Positions 20,872 to 32,832 of a stretch of 64,000 bases of DNA are shown in pieces. The stretch is taken from the NCBI RefSeq assembly GCF_900005765.1, contig NC_041685.1, forward strand, positions 620,001 through 684,000, written 5' to 3'. The notes under the pieces were generated by a model. That model had not been told where the DNA came from. It saw nothing but the letters and a program-made list of their open reading frames with translations, and did not search any database. Within the stretch, counting starts at the first letter, position 1. Every line of letters starts with the position of its first letter. The translations under genes and the position numbers were made by a program. This DNA comes from Plasmodium relictum (Eukaryota > Apicomplexa > Aconoidasida > Haemosporida > Plasmodiidae).

Positions 20872-23835
20872 ATGGGATTCCTCAAAATTGGAACGCCATT
20901 AAGTTGGGAAGAAGTTCAGCATGTAAAATCTTTAATACGATTATACGGTCTTTTGCAATTTGTTCATATATACAAATGTAACAAAGATAGAGTAGATAAA
21001 AATATAATGTTTGGTGATGAAATAGAATATATTATTATAAAAAATGATGAAACTTTAAAAGAATCCTCTGCACTTTTATGTGCGTCAGATTTAATTGATG
21101 AAATGATGAATTTAGAAAGTGTTACAGATTGCCAGTATGGATCTCATTGGACCCCTGAATATTCTTCGTTTACTGTTGAGGGGACTCCATCTGTTCCTTT
21201 TAAATTTGATATTAATTCTTCATCATTTGTTGAAGATTGCATGAGAATAAGAAGAAGCAAATTAAATAATGTTTTAAGTACAATAAATGGTGTTAGAGCA
21301 ATTACTTTACCATGTTTTCCAAATGTGCTTTTAGATAATAGCCTTCTTATGGCTAAAAGGACAAATTATGAAAATAATAAAAGAAAAAGTGAAAAACATA
21401 AAGTAGAATCTATAGAAGCACCAGTTGTAGAAAGTCTCAATTCAAAAAAGACTGAAAAAAATTATATTGAATGTACAAAGCATGTCATTTCTTTTAATGA
21501 AGACAAAAATTCGGTTGTGGATACTATTACAAATGAAATGGAAGAAATTAAATCTATCAATTTCGTAAACTCAGATATAACATTTCAAAAGAGTGATGAA
21601 CTTTTATTGCATGACATTTATTATGAGGATGGGGCAGAAATAGGAGGGGGAGTAAAGCAACACAGAAATGAAAAAGAAGAAGGAAAAGAAAACGAACATG
21701 ATATGTTTATGAATACAATAAAAGGAAATTTACCATTTGAATGCGAATTATTTAAACCAGAAAATACAAGACAATATAGTAATAGTTGTTTAATCTCTGA
21801 TATGGTAATTAGTCCACATGCTAGATATATTACTCTAACAAAAAATATTAGAGCAAGGAGGGGAACAAAAATTATTTCTTTTAATCCTATATATAAAGAT
21901 ATATATACGGAACATTTGAAACATTGGGATTTATCACTTGATAAAAGTGATAAAAGACTTTTTAAGAAAATAAAAAAAAAATATATCTTAGATGATCATT
22001 TAATTTGGAATAAGTCAATGAATAATATAAAAAATGCTAATAATAATGAACAAAAAATGAATACGCCTAAAAATATAATTTGTGTAGATAATCAAAGTAA
22101 TAGCATGCCTCATGAATATAATAGGGCAGCAGAAGAAGATAATACTAAACACTTAAAAAATAACGAAGAAAACTTAATTGATACAGTCATAAAAAATAGC
22201 TTATTTAGTAATATGGACGATGAAAAAGATTATATATATGTTTACGATAGAAAATTTATTGAAGAATACTCTGAAAAATCAAAAAATCCAATTAAAGATT
22301 ATGTATATCTAGATGCTATGTTTTTTGGAATGAGCATGTGTTGCCAACAATTAACTATGTCTTTTCCAACTATAGATGATGCAAGATATTTATATGACCA
22401 ACTAGCTGTTATTGCACCCCTTTTTTTAGCTTTAACTGCTTCTACACCATATTTAGGAGGATTTCTCACAGAAACTGATACGAGATGGAGAGTCATTTCA
22501 AACAGTGTTGATTGTAGAACAGAGGAAGAGTTGTCTTACATATCAAAACCAAGATATTCAGGAATATCATTATATATATCCAATGAATTACCTTTAAAAG
22601 ACAATTATTATTTTTATAATGACATTGATGTAGTTCTCGATAAAAATGTTTATGAAAAATTAAGAAAAGAAAATGTTGATGATAATTTAGCTAGACATAT
22701 ATCATCTCTTTTTGTTAGAGATCCAATTGTTGTATTTAAAGGCTCATATAACGAAAATGATATTCTATCCATTGAAAAAGAAATTGAAGAGTTTTATAAT
22801 AGTAACATATATGTGAATAAAGAGAAAAATACTAATAATAATTCTATGAATAATAATAGGGAAAGCAATATGCATAGTATTTATTTAAGTGATAATTTTG
22901 ATTTTTTAGAAGATTATGAAGAGAAAGTATTGTCTTCACATCAGCATTTTGAAAATTTTCAAAGTACTAACTGGAATAGTGTTAGATTTAAACCCCCACC
23001 AATCCTTGATAATCATTTTAATGGACCAAGTTCTATAGGATGGAGGGTAGAATTTAGAACACCAGATATTCAAATTACTGATTTTGAAAATTCTTCTGTT
23101 GTTACTTTAATTATGGTTTTGTCAAAATTTATCTTAGAAGAAAGATTAAATTTATACATCCCTATGTCCTTATTAGAAGAAAATTTGTATAGATCAGCTA
23201 ACAGAGATGCCATCATAAAGGAAAAATTTTATTTTCGCAAAAATTTAAATTATTATACAACAGATAATGAAATTGAAGAAAAAAGTATATATGACATTTT
23301 TTTTAATGAACAGAATGGAATTTTCTTTTTGTGCTCAAATTATATTGAGAGAAAATTTAAAGAAGGAGTATTAAGTCAATCTGCAAAAAATAAAATAGAT
23401 GAATACATTGAATTTATAAAATTGAGATGTAATGGAAAAATATCTACAGGTGCCGCTTACTTAAGAAATTTTATTTTGAATCATCCATCTTATGAAAAAA
23501 ATTCTTATATCAATAGTAAAATAAATTACGATGTATGCAAATTAATAGCGGATATAGGAAAGGGATTGATAATCCCACAAGAATTATTAGGAGTTTTTGT
23601 TGATCCATACAAAGAAAGAATTAAGAGCGATTTAAGGCAAATAAACGAAAGCCAATATGTTAACTCTCTGGCATATAAATTTATATCGGGAGAAGATTAT
23701 ACGCAATATTTACTTCTTAGTGAAGCTATTAAGCAAGATCAAGATTATTACACGTGCACAAAACGTACAAATTATGAAGAATCAACAGATATTACATTGG
23801 AGTTTGGAAAAAAATTATATCAATTAAGTGCATAA
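20872..23835 (+). CDS. gGCS: glutamate-cysteine ligase (gamma-glutamylcysteine synthetase)
   Basis: Intronless, 987 residues. First and rate-limiting step of glutathione synthesis: ATP-dependent joining of glutamate and cysteine in the cytosol. Matches the eukaryotic GCLC family throughout: start MGFLKIGTPLSW, GDEIEY (48-53, metal and substrate site), YGSHWTPEYSSF, a MSMCCQQLTMSFP block, LTASTPYLGGFL, TDTRWRVISNSVDCRT and the C-terminal IGWRVEFRTPDIQ block. It is longer than human GCLC (637) because of Asn/Lys/Glu-rich insertions at about 175-290, 385-465 and 640-685, as usual in Plasmodium. No separate modifier subunit is seen nearby. The start is fixed by the family-typical N-terminus. Confidence 0.97.
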   Translation: MGFLKIGTPLSWEEVQHVKSLIRLYGLLQFVHIYKCNKDRVDKNIMFGDEIEYIIIKNDETLKESSALLCASDLIDEMMNLESVTDCQYGSHWTPEYSSFTVEGTPSVPFKFDINSSSFVEDCMRIRRSKLNNVLSTINGVRAITLPCFPNVLLDNSLLMAKRTNYENNKRKSEKHKVESIEAPVVESLNSKKTEKNYIECTKHVISFNEDKNSVVDTITNEMEEIKSINFVNSDITFQKSDELLLHDIYYEDGAEIGGGVKQHRNEKEEGKENEHDMFMNTIKGNLPFECELFKPENTRQYSNSCLISDMVISPHARYITLTKNIRARRGTKIISFNPIYKDIYTEHLKHWDLSLDKSDKRLFKKIKKKYILDDHLIWNKSMNNIKNANNNEQKMNTPKNIICVDNQSNSMPHEYNRAAEEDNTKHLKNNEENLIDTVIKNSLFSNMDDEKDYIYVYDRKFIEEYSEKSKNPIKDYVYLDAMFFGMSMCCQQLTMSFPTIDDARYLYDQLAVIAPLFLALTASTPYLGGFLTETDTRWRVISNSVDCRTEEELSYISKPRYSGISLYISNELPLKDNYYFYNDIDVVLDKNVYEKLRKENVDDNLARHISSLFVRDPIVVFKGSYNENDILSIEKEIEEFYNSNIYVNKEKNTNNNSMNNNRESNMHSIYLSDNFDFLEDYEEKVLSSHQHFENFQSTNWNSVRFKPPPILDNHFNGPSSIGWRVEFRTPDIQITDFENSSVVTLIMVLSKFILEERLNLYIPMSLLEENLYRSANRDAIIKEKFYFRKNLNYYTTDNEIEEKSIYDIFFNEQNGIFFLCSNYIERKFKEGVLSQSAKNKIDEYIEFIKLRCNGKISTGAAYLRNFILNHPSYEKNSYINSKINYDVCKLIADIGKGLIIPQELLGVFVDPYKERIKSDLRQINESQYVNSLAYKFISGEDYTQYLLLSEAIKQDQDYYTCTKRTNYEESTDITLEFGKKLYQLSA

Positions 23836-24242
23836 TTTTTTTTTTTATATTCACCTATTTTGTACAATAATAATTTATTGTAGCGTTTTTATTCATTGCA
23901 AAATATATTTGTTATTTATAATATTTAAAATAATAAATAAAACATTGTGTAAAAAAGCCATTAAAAATACACTATATTTATTTTATTATTTTTTTTTTTT
24001 AATTTAATTTTATGTAATTTCTTGAAAATAAAAAAAATTTTTTTTTCTTTTTAAAATTTAATTTTTCAATAAAAAATTAAGTGGAATAAATATGAATTTC
24101 TTAAATCCTAAAAAATTTTATGCGCATAAAACGCATATATAATATGTAAACATAAGTAAAATGAAAAAAAAAATTTATTATCTTCTTTTAATTTTCTTTC
24201 TTTTTTTTTTTTTTCTTTTATTTTTATTTATTATTATTCTTT
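23836..24242. other. convergent 3' intergenic region
   Basis: Shared 3' flank of the glutamate-cysteine ligase and nucleosome assembly protein genes. It has T and A homopolymer runs; no gene seen. Confidence 0.6.
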
Positions 24243-25721
24243 TTAATCATCATTATCATCATCTTTCCCATCATCTTCATCACCATCTCCATCATCTTTA
24301 TCCTCGTCATCATCATCTTTTTCCTCCTCATCATCATCATCCTCATCTTCATCTTCATCATCATCATCAAATTCTTCATCAAAATCTTCTTCAAAATCTT
24401 CAAATTCATCAATGCCTAAATAATATGATAAAGGGTTATGCCATATTTCTCTTCTTATTAATTCTCCTAAATCAGGTTTATCCTGTAGTTCCTCAGTTGT
24501 AAACCATTCAAATATTGACCACTTAGGTATTTCATTATCTAAGTCTGATCTATTATTTGTTACTGCTGCAATAGGATTCTTTCCTTCTTTCCATTTAATG
24601 CGTGTACATTCAACGACTTTTTCTTGGTTATTATCAAAAGTCACATGTTTAACTAACGTTAATGGCTCCATAAATTCTTTTGCTTTTTCATCAAAAATAA
24701 ATGTTATTTTATATGAACCATTATTATCCATATTATCTTTTAAATCTAATTTGATTAAATGTTTTAAAATTTCAATATCTTCAGGTACTATATCACTTAA
24801 TGCTGGATGTTTTCTTAATGTGTTAGCCCAAAAACCTGGAACTTTTTCAATAATTTCTTCTCTTTTTTCAAACAAAGGTTTTTTTTTTTCATCATATTGT
24901 TTCTGTATATTCATCTGTTCATGTGCACATTTTATATCTAGCTGTTCGATATCTTTTTGAACTAATCAAAAAAAAAAAAGAAAAAGGAAAAAATATATTT
25001 TTTTAATATATATATATATATATATACTTCATTTTTTATTATCTCTCTTTTTAAAAATATGAATATATTTAATTCTTATGAGTTTATATGTTTTTTTTTC
25101 TTTTTTCTTTTTTTATTTTGTTTCATAAATTACTATTAATCATTTAATAATATAAAATTTTATAAGCATATATTTATCAAATATATATATATATACTAGT
25201 AGTAATTAATATTAATAAAAATTTATAATAAAATACTATATGCAATGTTTATTTTACGAATAATTCTATTTCAGTAATTATTTTTTTTTCTCTTTTATAA
25301 ATTATTACTATCTTCAAAATCTTTCATAAATGGTACCAATGGATCATCATTGTCAATTTTACTGTACAAAAGTTGTAAAAAAAATATAGTTAAATATAAC
25401 TGTATCTGTACATATGTGTATGGATATGTAAACGAATATATATGTATATATATTTATATATAAAATATAATTACACATATATGTTAGTATATACTAATTT
25501 AGATTTGCTTTTTTTTTATGATTCTTTATATTTATTTAAAATTCCAAATAAATTCATATTACAAAATAAAAACAATAAACTTTTAAGTTCACTTCAAAAT
25601 ATTGACATGTACAAACTTTAAACTAAATACATATATTTTATATTCTTAAAGATAATCTATCTTACGTATGTTTGGGATCTGTTGTATTTTCAGCTGAATT
25701 TTCTGAGCGATCTCTTTTCAT
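24243..25721 (-). CDS. NAPS: nucleosome assembly protein (NAP/SET family)
   Basis: About 275 residues in three exons on the minus strand: 25721-25666, 25361-25309 and 24961-24243, with codon phases matching at both junctions. Histone chaperone for H3-H4/H2A-H2B, shuttling between cytosol and nucleus. The start MKRDRSENSAENTTDPK lies in exon 1, and exons 2-3 give the long dimerisation helix. The NAP core follows (PGFWANTLRKHPALSDIV, KITFIFDEKAKEF, KWSIFEWFT, IRREIWHNPLSYYLG). It ends in an almost pure Asp/Glu tail of about 55 residues, typical of histone-binding NAPs. The length fits the smaller of the two Plasmodium NAPs. The acidic tail is encoded by ATC/TCA-like repeats on the plus strand, which also create spurious His-rich frames there. 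Confidence 0.95.
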
Positions 25722-28212
25722 TTTTAATTATTTTGTATTTATAAGATTAAAATATGAAAAATTTTTAAAAATGCGTTAATTACAATGATCTTTAAATTAT
25801 TATATTTAAAAAAAAAAAGAGAAATTTTTTTTTTTAATTTTATTAGATATAAAAGCAATGATTCATTGATCAAAAAATAATAAAAAATAAATTTATATAA
25901 TTATATATTCAAAAATATTATAAAAAAAAAAAAAGCTATAATAAAAATTAAAATAAAATTAGTAATATTAATTATATGCATAAATATATAGCAGCATAAT
26001 AAAATAATATATTAAAAAAAAAAATTATAGTGCATATATTTTTTATGAATTTAAAAAAAAATAGAGTTCTTTATGTACTATTTTGCATTAGTATAAATTA
26101 TATTAATTTTTATTTTATTTATTTTGCATGTATACGGTGTTTTTTATTTATACATTTTTTATAAATAGAAATACTTATAATTTTTTTAATCTATATTTCA
26201 TATTTTCTTTTAATTTTTTAATATAATAACAAAAATTAATTATTTTTTATCTTTTTTTTTTATTTATCGATTTGGTATGATAAATTTGTTTATGCTTCAA
26301 AATATCTGCCAAACGAAAATCTCTACTAAAATTCTGATAAATATATTTTATTTTTTTATATATTTTATTTTTAATTTATTTTTTTTCTTTATTATGTATT
26401 AATGATATGCATAATTTAAATAAAAATGTTGTTTTATAATTAAAAATAAAATAGAAACTTTATTTAAAATTTTTTTATTTTAGTTAATTCTTGCTAATAA
26501 ATGTATTTTCTACCAGAAATATTATTTTAATTTATATATAAAATTATTATAAATATTCAAACTGCTAAAAATAAAGAAAAATATATATATCTATTATAAA
26601 ATAATTTTACAAAGGTTAATGCAATTATTTTTCTTATTTCAATATCTCTTTATATAGTAATTCTTAACTTTATAAACTTTCTATTGGCATTCTAAAAGAA
26701 TTTACAAATAATTATCTTTTTCTTTTTCTTTTTTTTTTTTCTTAATACACACACAATATGAAGATGCATAAATTACAAAAAGGTTTATTAAATTTTTCAT
26801 TTAAAAAATACTCTTCAAACTTTAAATAGTTATATATATATATATATATATATATTCTTTTATAATATGAAATTTTTGTTATTTGTAAATATATATTTTA
26901 ATATTAAAATATAAGTTTGTAAAAAGGAAATTAATTTTTTTTTTATGTTATGTATATTATATAGCATTAAAAATTTCTCTCTTTTTCTCCATCTACTTAT
27001 CAAGAAATTTCAAATAGCTAATTTTTGTATTATAGCAAAAAAAAAAAAAAAAATTTCTTATTTTTTTCTTTAGCTGGCGTCTTATTTTAAAATTAAAGAA
27101 AAATTTTAAATAAAAGAAGAATATCAAAGTTTGTATGCCAATACCATAAATATATTAAATTAAATTATTTAAATATGGAAATGTTTGTATACAATATATT
27201 TTCATATGACGGAGTATAATTGTCATTATGCATTTCATTTTAAAAAGTATTTGATTGCTATAAAGATTGCAAAAACTTTTTTTAATTTCATATATATTTT
27301 TTTTACCCATATAATAATCTTTACATATAATATAAATAAAATGATTTTTCTGTAATAAGTAAAAAATACATTATAAAAGTTTCAAGTTCTCTTAAATAAT
27401 ATTTCATTAATTAGTTCGTATTTATTTAATTTTAAAGTAAAAGTGAAATAAGCACATTTATACTGCTGTATCTTAGAGAAAATTAATAGTAAAATAAAGT
27501 TCAAGTGCTACTACTAAGTCTAAAAATAATGTAAATTTTATGTCATGGTATTATTATATTTTGGTCATATTTCTTTTTAATCATTTATCGGCATCTATAA
27601 TACTTCGATAAATAATATATGTAATAATTTCTAAAAAAAATTCTACAGAAATAAAAACTTATTACAAAAAAAAATATAAGTTACGAAAATGACATACAAA
27701 AAGGTCAAATTAAAAATTATGTTTTTTGTGATATTTTATGATTCGCTATATTTTTATTGCTAGAATTTTTGAACTGCAAACAAAGAACATAGGTAAATTA
27801 AAATTGGTTTTTATTATATATCTTTAATAGTTATTTTTAAATGTTTCTTTGGAGTTTTATATATTATTATTTCAACTTTTTTTTTCATATCTTCTTTTTC
27901 CTTCCTGTTTTTTTTTATTACTCTTTAAATATTAAAATGCTTAGTAATTCTTCATAGATAATATAATAAAAAAATTACTTCATCTCCTTTAAAATGTTTT
28001 TTCTACTACTATTTATATTATTATAATTGTAAATATTGATTTGTTTTATTTTATAATATACTTTTATATTCATGTTATCAGAAAAATTCAACTTTTATTT
28101 TACATAGTAAAAAAATAAAAATAATTGTACAACCATATAAGAACATGCAAAATTTACGAGGAAAAAAAATTAAAAAAAAAAAAAAAATAAGTATATATAT
28201 ACATATATATAC

Positions 28213-28266
<54 letters not shown>

Positions 28267-28445
28267 AGATAAAAGAATCAACAAAATTTATTTTTTTTAT
28301 ATTTTTAAAAAATACAAAATTACTTTATGTAATTTGCATAATGACAGAAAAATTAAAATAAATTAACTATTGAATTTGAAAAAAATATAAAAAAGTTTTA
28401 GTTACTAAAATATACTTATTGCAGAAAATTTATTTACTCTTAGAA
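25722..28445. other. divergent intergenic region
   Basis: 2.7 kb between divergent NAP and DnaJ genes. A weak box C/D snoRNA-like arrangement lies at 26277-26337, and a small hairpin (TTTATCG with CGATAAA) near 27585-27612. Otherwise only A/T-rich promoter-type sequence and a (TA)n tract. Confidence 0.55.
28215..28264. repeat. (TA)n microsatellite
   Basis: About 50 bases of uninterrupted TA upstream of the DnaJ gene. Tyr-Ile repeat frames on both strands come from this tract and are not genes. Confidence 0.9.
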
Positions 28446-30602
28446 ATGTTAAACGATATAATTTTTCAAGTTATTATAGCTGCTTTGGGCGTTTCATTAG
28501 TCAATAGTGATAAATTAAAATTTCTTCATAAATTAAGTTAGAATATCGATATATATTTGTAGATTTTTTATATCTTCATATATCTTTCATATGCTATTTT
28601 TAAAAATAAATTTCTGTATATATATTACTTTTTATATCTTTTTTGTATCATTATTTTTTTTGAGAATAAATTTTACATTTATTACTTTAAAATTGAATGT
28701 ACAAATCGGCAAATTAAACTATTGTATTAATGTGTAATTAAATATTAGATAACCTTTTTTTTTATCGCTATTTTTTTTTTTTTTTTAATGTAATTTTCTT
28801 TACCTTTTAATTATCTATTTGAAAGGATATATATAAATTTTTTTATTTATTTCTCAAAATAAAATATGTATTTATTATTTTGTATTTTTATAAGATCTTG
28901 AAAATAATTTATTTTTTTTTTTACATAAGGGAATATATTATTGTATTTATAAAAATATTTAATATTTTAATAATTCAAATTTAAAAAATATAACTATTCA
29001 TATGCATTTTTAATCTATACAAATATATATTGTTTTATTAGTACATATGTATTTGTATTAATATTAAAAAAAAATAACATTTAAAATTTTTTTTTTTTTC
29101 ATTAGAATATGCCATCTATATATTAATTTTGTCTTTTTTATTATATAAGGGAATACCATGGAATAGAGAAAATTATTACACATATTTAAGTGTAACACCA
29201 AATGCAACAAAGCAAGAAATACAAACAGCATATAGACAAGCAGCTAAAGTTTATCATCCTGTTAGATTAAAAAATTATTTAAAAAAAAAAAAAATATATT
29301 AAAAAATAAGTTAAATTATAAAAATATATAAATTTATGTTTATATTATTTAATTTTACTTTTCAGGATAAAAATCCTGATGAATACGCAGATTCTTCATT
29401 TATAAAATTAAAATTAGCTTATGATATTTTGGCAGATGATATCAGAAGAAGTAATTATAATAGATTTGGGGATTACAAAAATGGTACGAAAATTTATATA
29501 TGTAATTTATTTAACTCATATTTAGATCATATTGTCATTCTGTATATATTAATAGCCCTTTTACTAGATATGCCACGCTAATTTTTTTTTTTCTTTCTTT
29601 TGTAAATGCAGGAGAAATAGATGATAATACTGCAACCTTATTAATATGTCTTTCATTAGTTCAGCATACTATGTTTTTTATTATAGGATATTTTTTATCG
29701 TATCCAAAAAAATTAGAATTCTCAAGACAGGTATAATAGCATTCAACTATAAATTAAAAAAAAAATCTTAAAACGATATTTTTTATCAACTTTTTATTAA
29801 AAAAAAATTTATTATTAAAAACACGTATTTATAAGTTTTATTATTAATAAAAACAAGCATTTATATTGTTATTCTTATTAGTTTATATGAATTATAAAAC
29901 CCATAATTTATATATATCTATATATTTTTATTTTTCAAGATATTCTTAGTATACAATATAGCTAGCTTTTGTTTTGAGTTACAATTCCGATTTATAGAAG
30001 ACGACACAACATTTGATTGGCTTCCATTTTTGGGGTATCTGTTACCATATGAAAAAATAAAATTACTTAGGATGCTATTTCCCACCGTATTTTTTATTAG
30101 TATATGTGCATCTGCTTACATTTATACTGACAAGAATGCTACAATGATTTTTTTAATGCGCTCTATTTTATCAACCAATAGAATCATTGTAGAAAGATCT
30201 AATGATATTATTGAATCAACAAATTATTTAAAAAAGCATGGTACTGATGTGGTTTCAAAATTACAGCAAATAAGAAAAAATGAAGTATCACATATATTAA
30301 ATTTAAGAGATGAACCAAAAACAGAAAATGAAACTTTAGAAAATGCAAATAAATTTGATACAGAAAATAAAGGGAAAAAAAATTCAAAAGATGAAAACAT
30401 TAACTCAAAATTATTGGATAATGTGCAAAGATTTTCATTAACCCTTGATTCACAACAAATGAATTTATTGGAAAAATGCTTTGAATTGATGAAAAACGAA
30501 AACTCTAAAGATAAAAATAAAAAAAAATCGTGGTTCGAATTTTTCTCTCTGCAAATGATATTTGGAATTATATTCGTTTATATATGGTTAACATCAAAGT
30601 GA
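28446..30602 (+). CDS. membrane-bound DnaJ (Hsp40) protein
   Basis: About 381 residues, five exons: 28446-28536, 29106-29260, 29366-29483, 29612-29730 and 29940-30602, with phases consistent at all four introns. It recruits and stimulates an Hsp70, most likely at the ER membrane (BiP if the J domain is lumenal). An N-terminal hydrophobic signal or anchor (MLNDIIFQVIIAALGVS) is followed by a second hydrophobic stretch. The J domain then begins YYTYLSVTPNATKQEIQ, with AYRQAAKVYHP-D where intron 2 splits the HPD motif between Pro and Asp. Further hydrophobic segments follow, then a charged middle, and a tail anchor (FFSLQMIFGIIFVYIWL) at the C-terminus. The layout resembles DNAJC25-like multi-span DnaJ proteins; that assignment is tentative. 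Two introns use GTTAGA donors. Confidence 0.88.
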
Positions 30603-31779
30603 AAAAAAAAAAAATTTCACTTTTTTTATATATTTTAAATAAATGAACATTTTTAAAAGTAATTATGAATAATTAATATTATTTCAAATATATTTCACAA
30701 TAAATAAGACATATTTTTAAAAAATATATAAAGTGAAAAAATATTTAATATTATTAAATGTCATTTAATTTCATTATTATTTCATTTACATTTTTTATTT
30801 AAAAATATATATATAAATTTAACTGTTCCCTTAGTTTTTTGTTTATGGTTTTAAAATAAATAATTATTTAAAATAACAAAAAAAGTGAAATTTCTTTATT
30901 TGTAAATTTATATTTTTTTTTTTTTTTTTCTTATTTACAACTATACTCTTTCCAGCACTTTAATGATAAAATAAAATTCTTATAATAATTATTTTCAAAA
31001 ATTGTAATTTTTTTTTTTTTTCCACTTTGTATTAGAAATTGTGCCTATATATATATATATATATATATATGACACTAAATAATATTTAAAGTCACTACCT
31101 GTTTTGTATAAATTGTCCAATGCATATGCATAAGTTTATTTTTAGAATTAAAAAAAAAAAAAAAAAGAGGTAAGCATTATAGCCTTAAAATGAATTAAAA
31201 TATATTATATTTAAGTATATAAAAATAATAAATAAAAATAAAATTGTGATTAAATTTACAAAATAAAAAATAGGAACTTTCATGCCCTTTATCTCTAAAT
31301 GGAGTCATTTTAAATTATATAATTATATGTATAACTAAAATTTAGAAATAATCAATATATATTATAATATATATCAATAGATATAAAATAAATTATGCAT
31401 AAGTGTATGCTATCTAAATAAGGTAGATGACTCTTTATAAGGAAAAAATAACACAAAAAAATATTTCCTTAATTTCTTTTTAAGAAAAAAAAAGATAAAA
31501 TAATGAAGAGAAGCAAGAACAAAATAGCAATATTCTTGTTTTAAATATTAATTTTAGAACTTATTTAACAATATATTTTATATTTTATTTAAAATTTTAA
31601 GTGTATATATGTATCTTTTTATAAAGATATAAAAAACATAATAATTTTTTTTTTAATCTTATAATAAATGTATATCTTTTATCTATTTAATATATTTCTT
31701 CTACTTATATTTTGAAATATTTTTATAAATTTATGATATTTAATTTTATAATTAAATATTTCCAGTTTTATGTATATAC
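30603..31779. other. convergent 3' intergenic region
   Basis: A/T-rich 3' flanks of the DnaJ and PPPDE genes, with a short TA tract near 31050. No gene seen. Confidence 0.6.
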
Positions 31780-32832
31780 TCATGTTGATGAAAATGCCCC
31801 AGTTGTGCTAAATGAATATATACTTTTTAATTGAAGTTGGTCAGTATATTTGGTTGCTTCATCCTTTAAGCATTTTATTGTTTCATTTACAAGTACCTTT
31901 TTGTAATTTGATTTTTGTTTATTACAAGAAGTATTTTCATAATTTGAATGTGGAACAATACGAAAGATACTATCACAATTATAATAATTATAATTTTTGT
32001 CTTTAATATACCATATTCCTTCATTATTTTTAAGTTCTTTATTTCTTTTTAGTATTGATTTAGATAAGCTTAAAGCATATACATAGAGAGTTTTATCATT
32101 CCTTGAAAATTCCATAGTATTAATGTAACCGCATAATGCAACATTTTTAAAATTTCCAACTAATTTTCCCAATCTGGAATAAAACATAAATCTATAAAAT
32201 AATCTTTTTCCACTAATTAATTCAAATAAATCATCACAAAAATGATTACAATTTTTGTAAATAAAATTATATGTATTTGGTCTGTATATTTTTCCAAGAG
32301 CATTTAAAATTTCTGAAAATTGTGAATAAGTTAACTGCATATAAGATAATTCATAACTTTTGGAATATTTCCCTATTGTTGATTTTTTTGGTTTACATGT
32401 TGTTATTCCATTCATTGAAAATGTGTATTCTTTACCAAACACCTCAATTCCTTTAAAAAATATATATAAATATTTATATATATAAGTATTTATATAATAT
32501 ATTAAGAATATATTTAATCCTGGGAAAATACAATCAGGTCAATAATATTCATATGTGTATACTATTAATGAACAAAAAAACACACTAATCTATTATACGC
32601 ATTTTTATTTCAACTACTATAAATAAATAACACAAAATTCAAACAATTTATCAAAAATAATATTTTAATAAAATCATATATTTGTGCATTTCTTTTTTTT
32701 TTTTTTATATAAAAATAAAAAGGATTTTCTTTACGTTGGAAAAAATTATAGTTTTAAATATTTACCTGTGTGACGAACATTTTTCAAAAAAAAAGGAACG
32801 TTTAAGGTGTAGGTATGTAAAAAGATATTCAT
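31780..32832 (-). CDS. PPPDE (DeSI-like) putative cysteine peptidase
   Basis: About 245 residues, two exons on the minus strand: 32832-32766 and 32450-31780. The first exon is only 67 bases and begins MNIFLHTYTLNV; an in-frame stop directly precedes this ATG. It supplies the catalytic histidine (RHTGIEVFG, His21), and the junction falls in the following Gly codon. The catalytic cysteine is in YKNCNHFCDDL (Cys90). His then Cys in this circularly permuted papain-like fold is the PPPDE signature, a family acting as deubiquitinases or deSUMOylases in eukaryotes. The C-terminal ~130 residues are Lys/Asn/Ser-rich without a known domain. Without the short first exon the protein would lack its active-site His. 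Substrate unknown. Confidence 0.9.

Noticed and set aside
24161-24502. His-rich plus-strand frame
   Set aside because: It is the antisense of the Asp/Glu tail of the nucleosome assembly protein; His codons arise from GAT/GAA read backwards.
28078-28366. Tyr-Ile repeat frames on both strands
   Set aside because: They are translations of a TA microsatellite.
29336-29581. Free-standing 81-residue protein
   Set aside because: It contains exon 3 of the DnaJ gene (the DKNPDEY stretch after HP) plus intron read-through on both sides.
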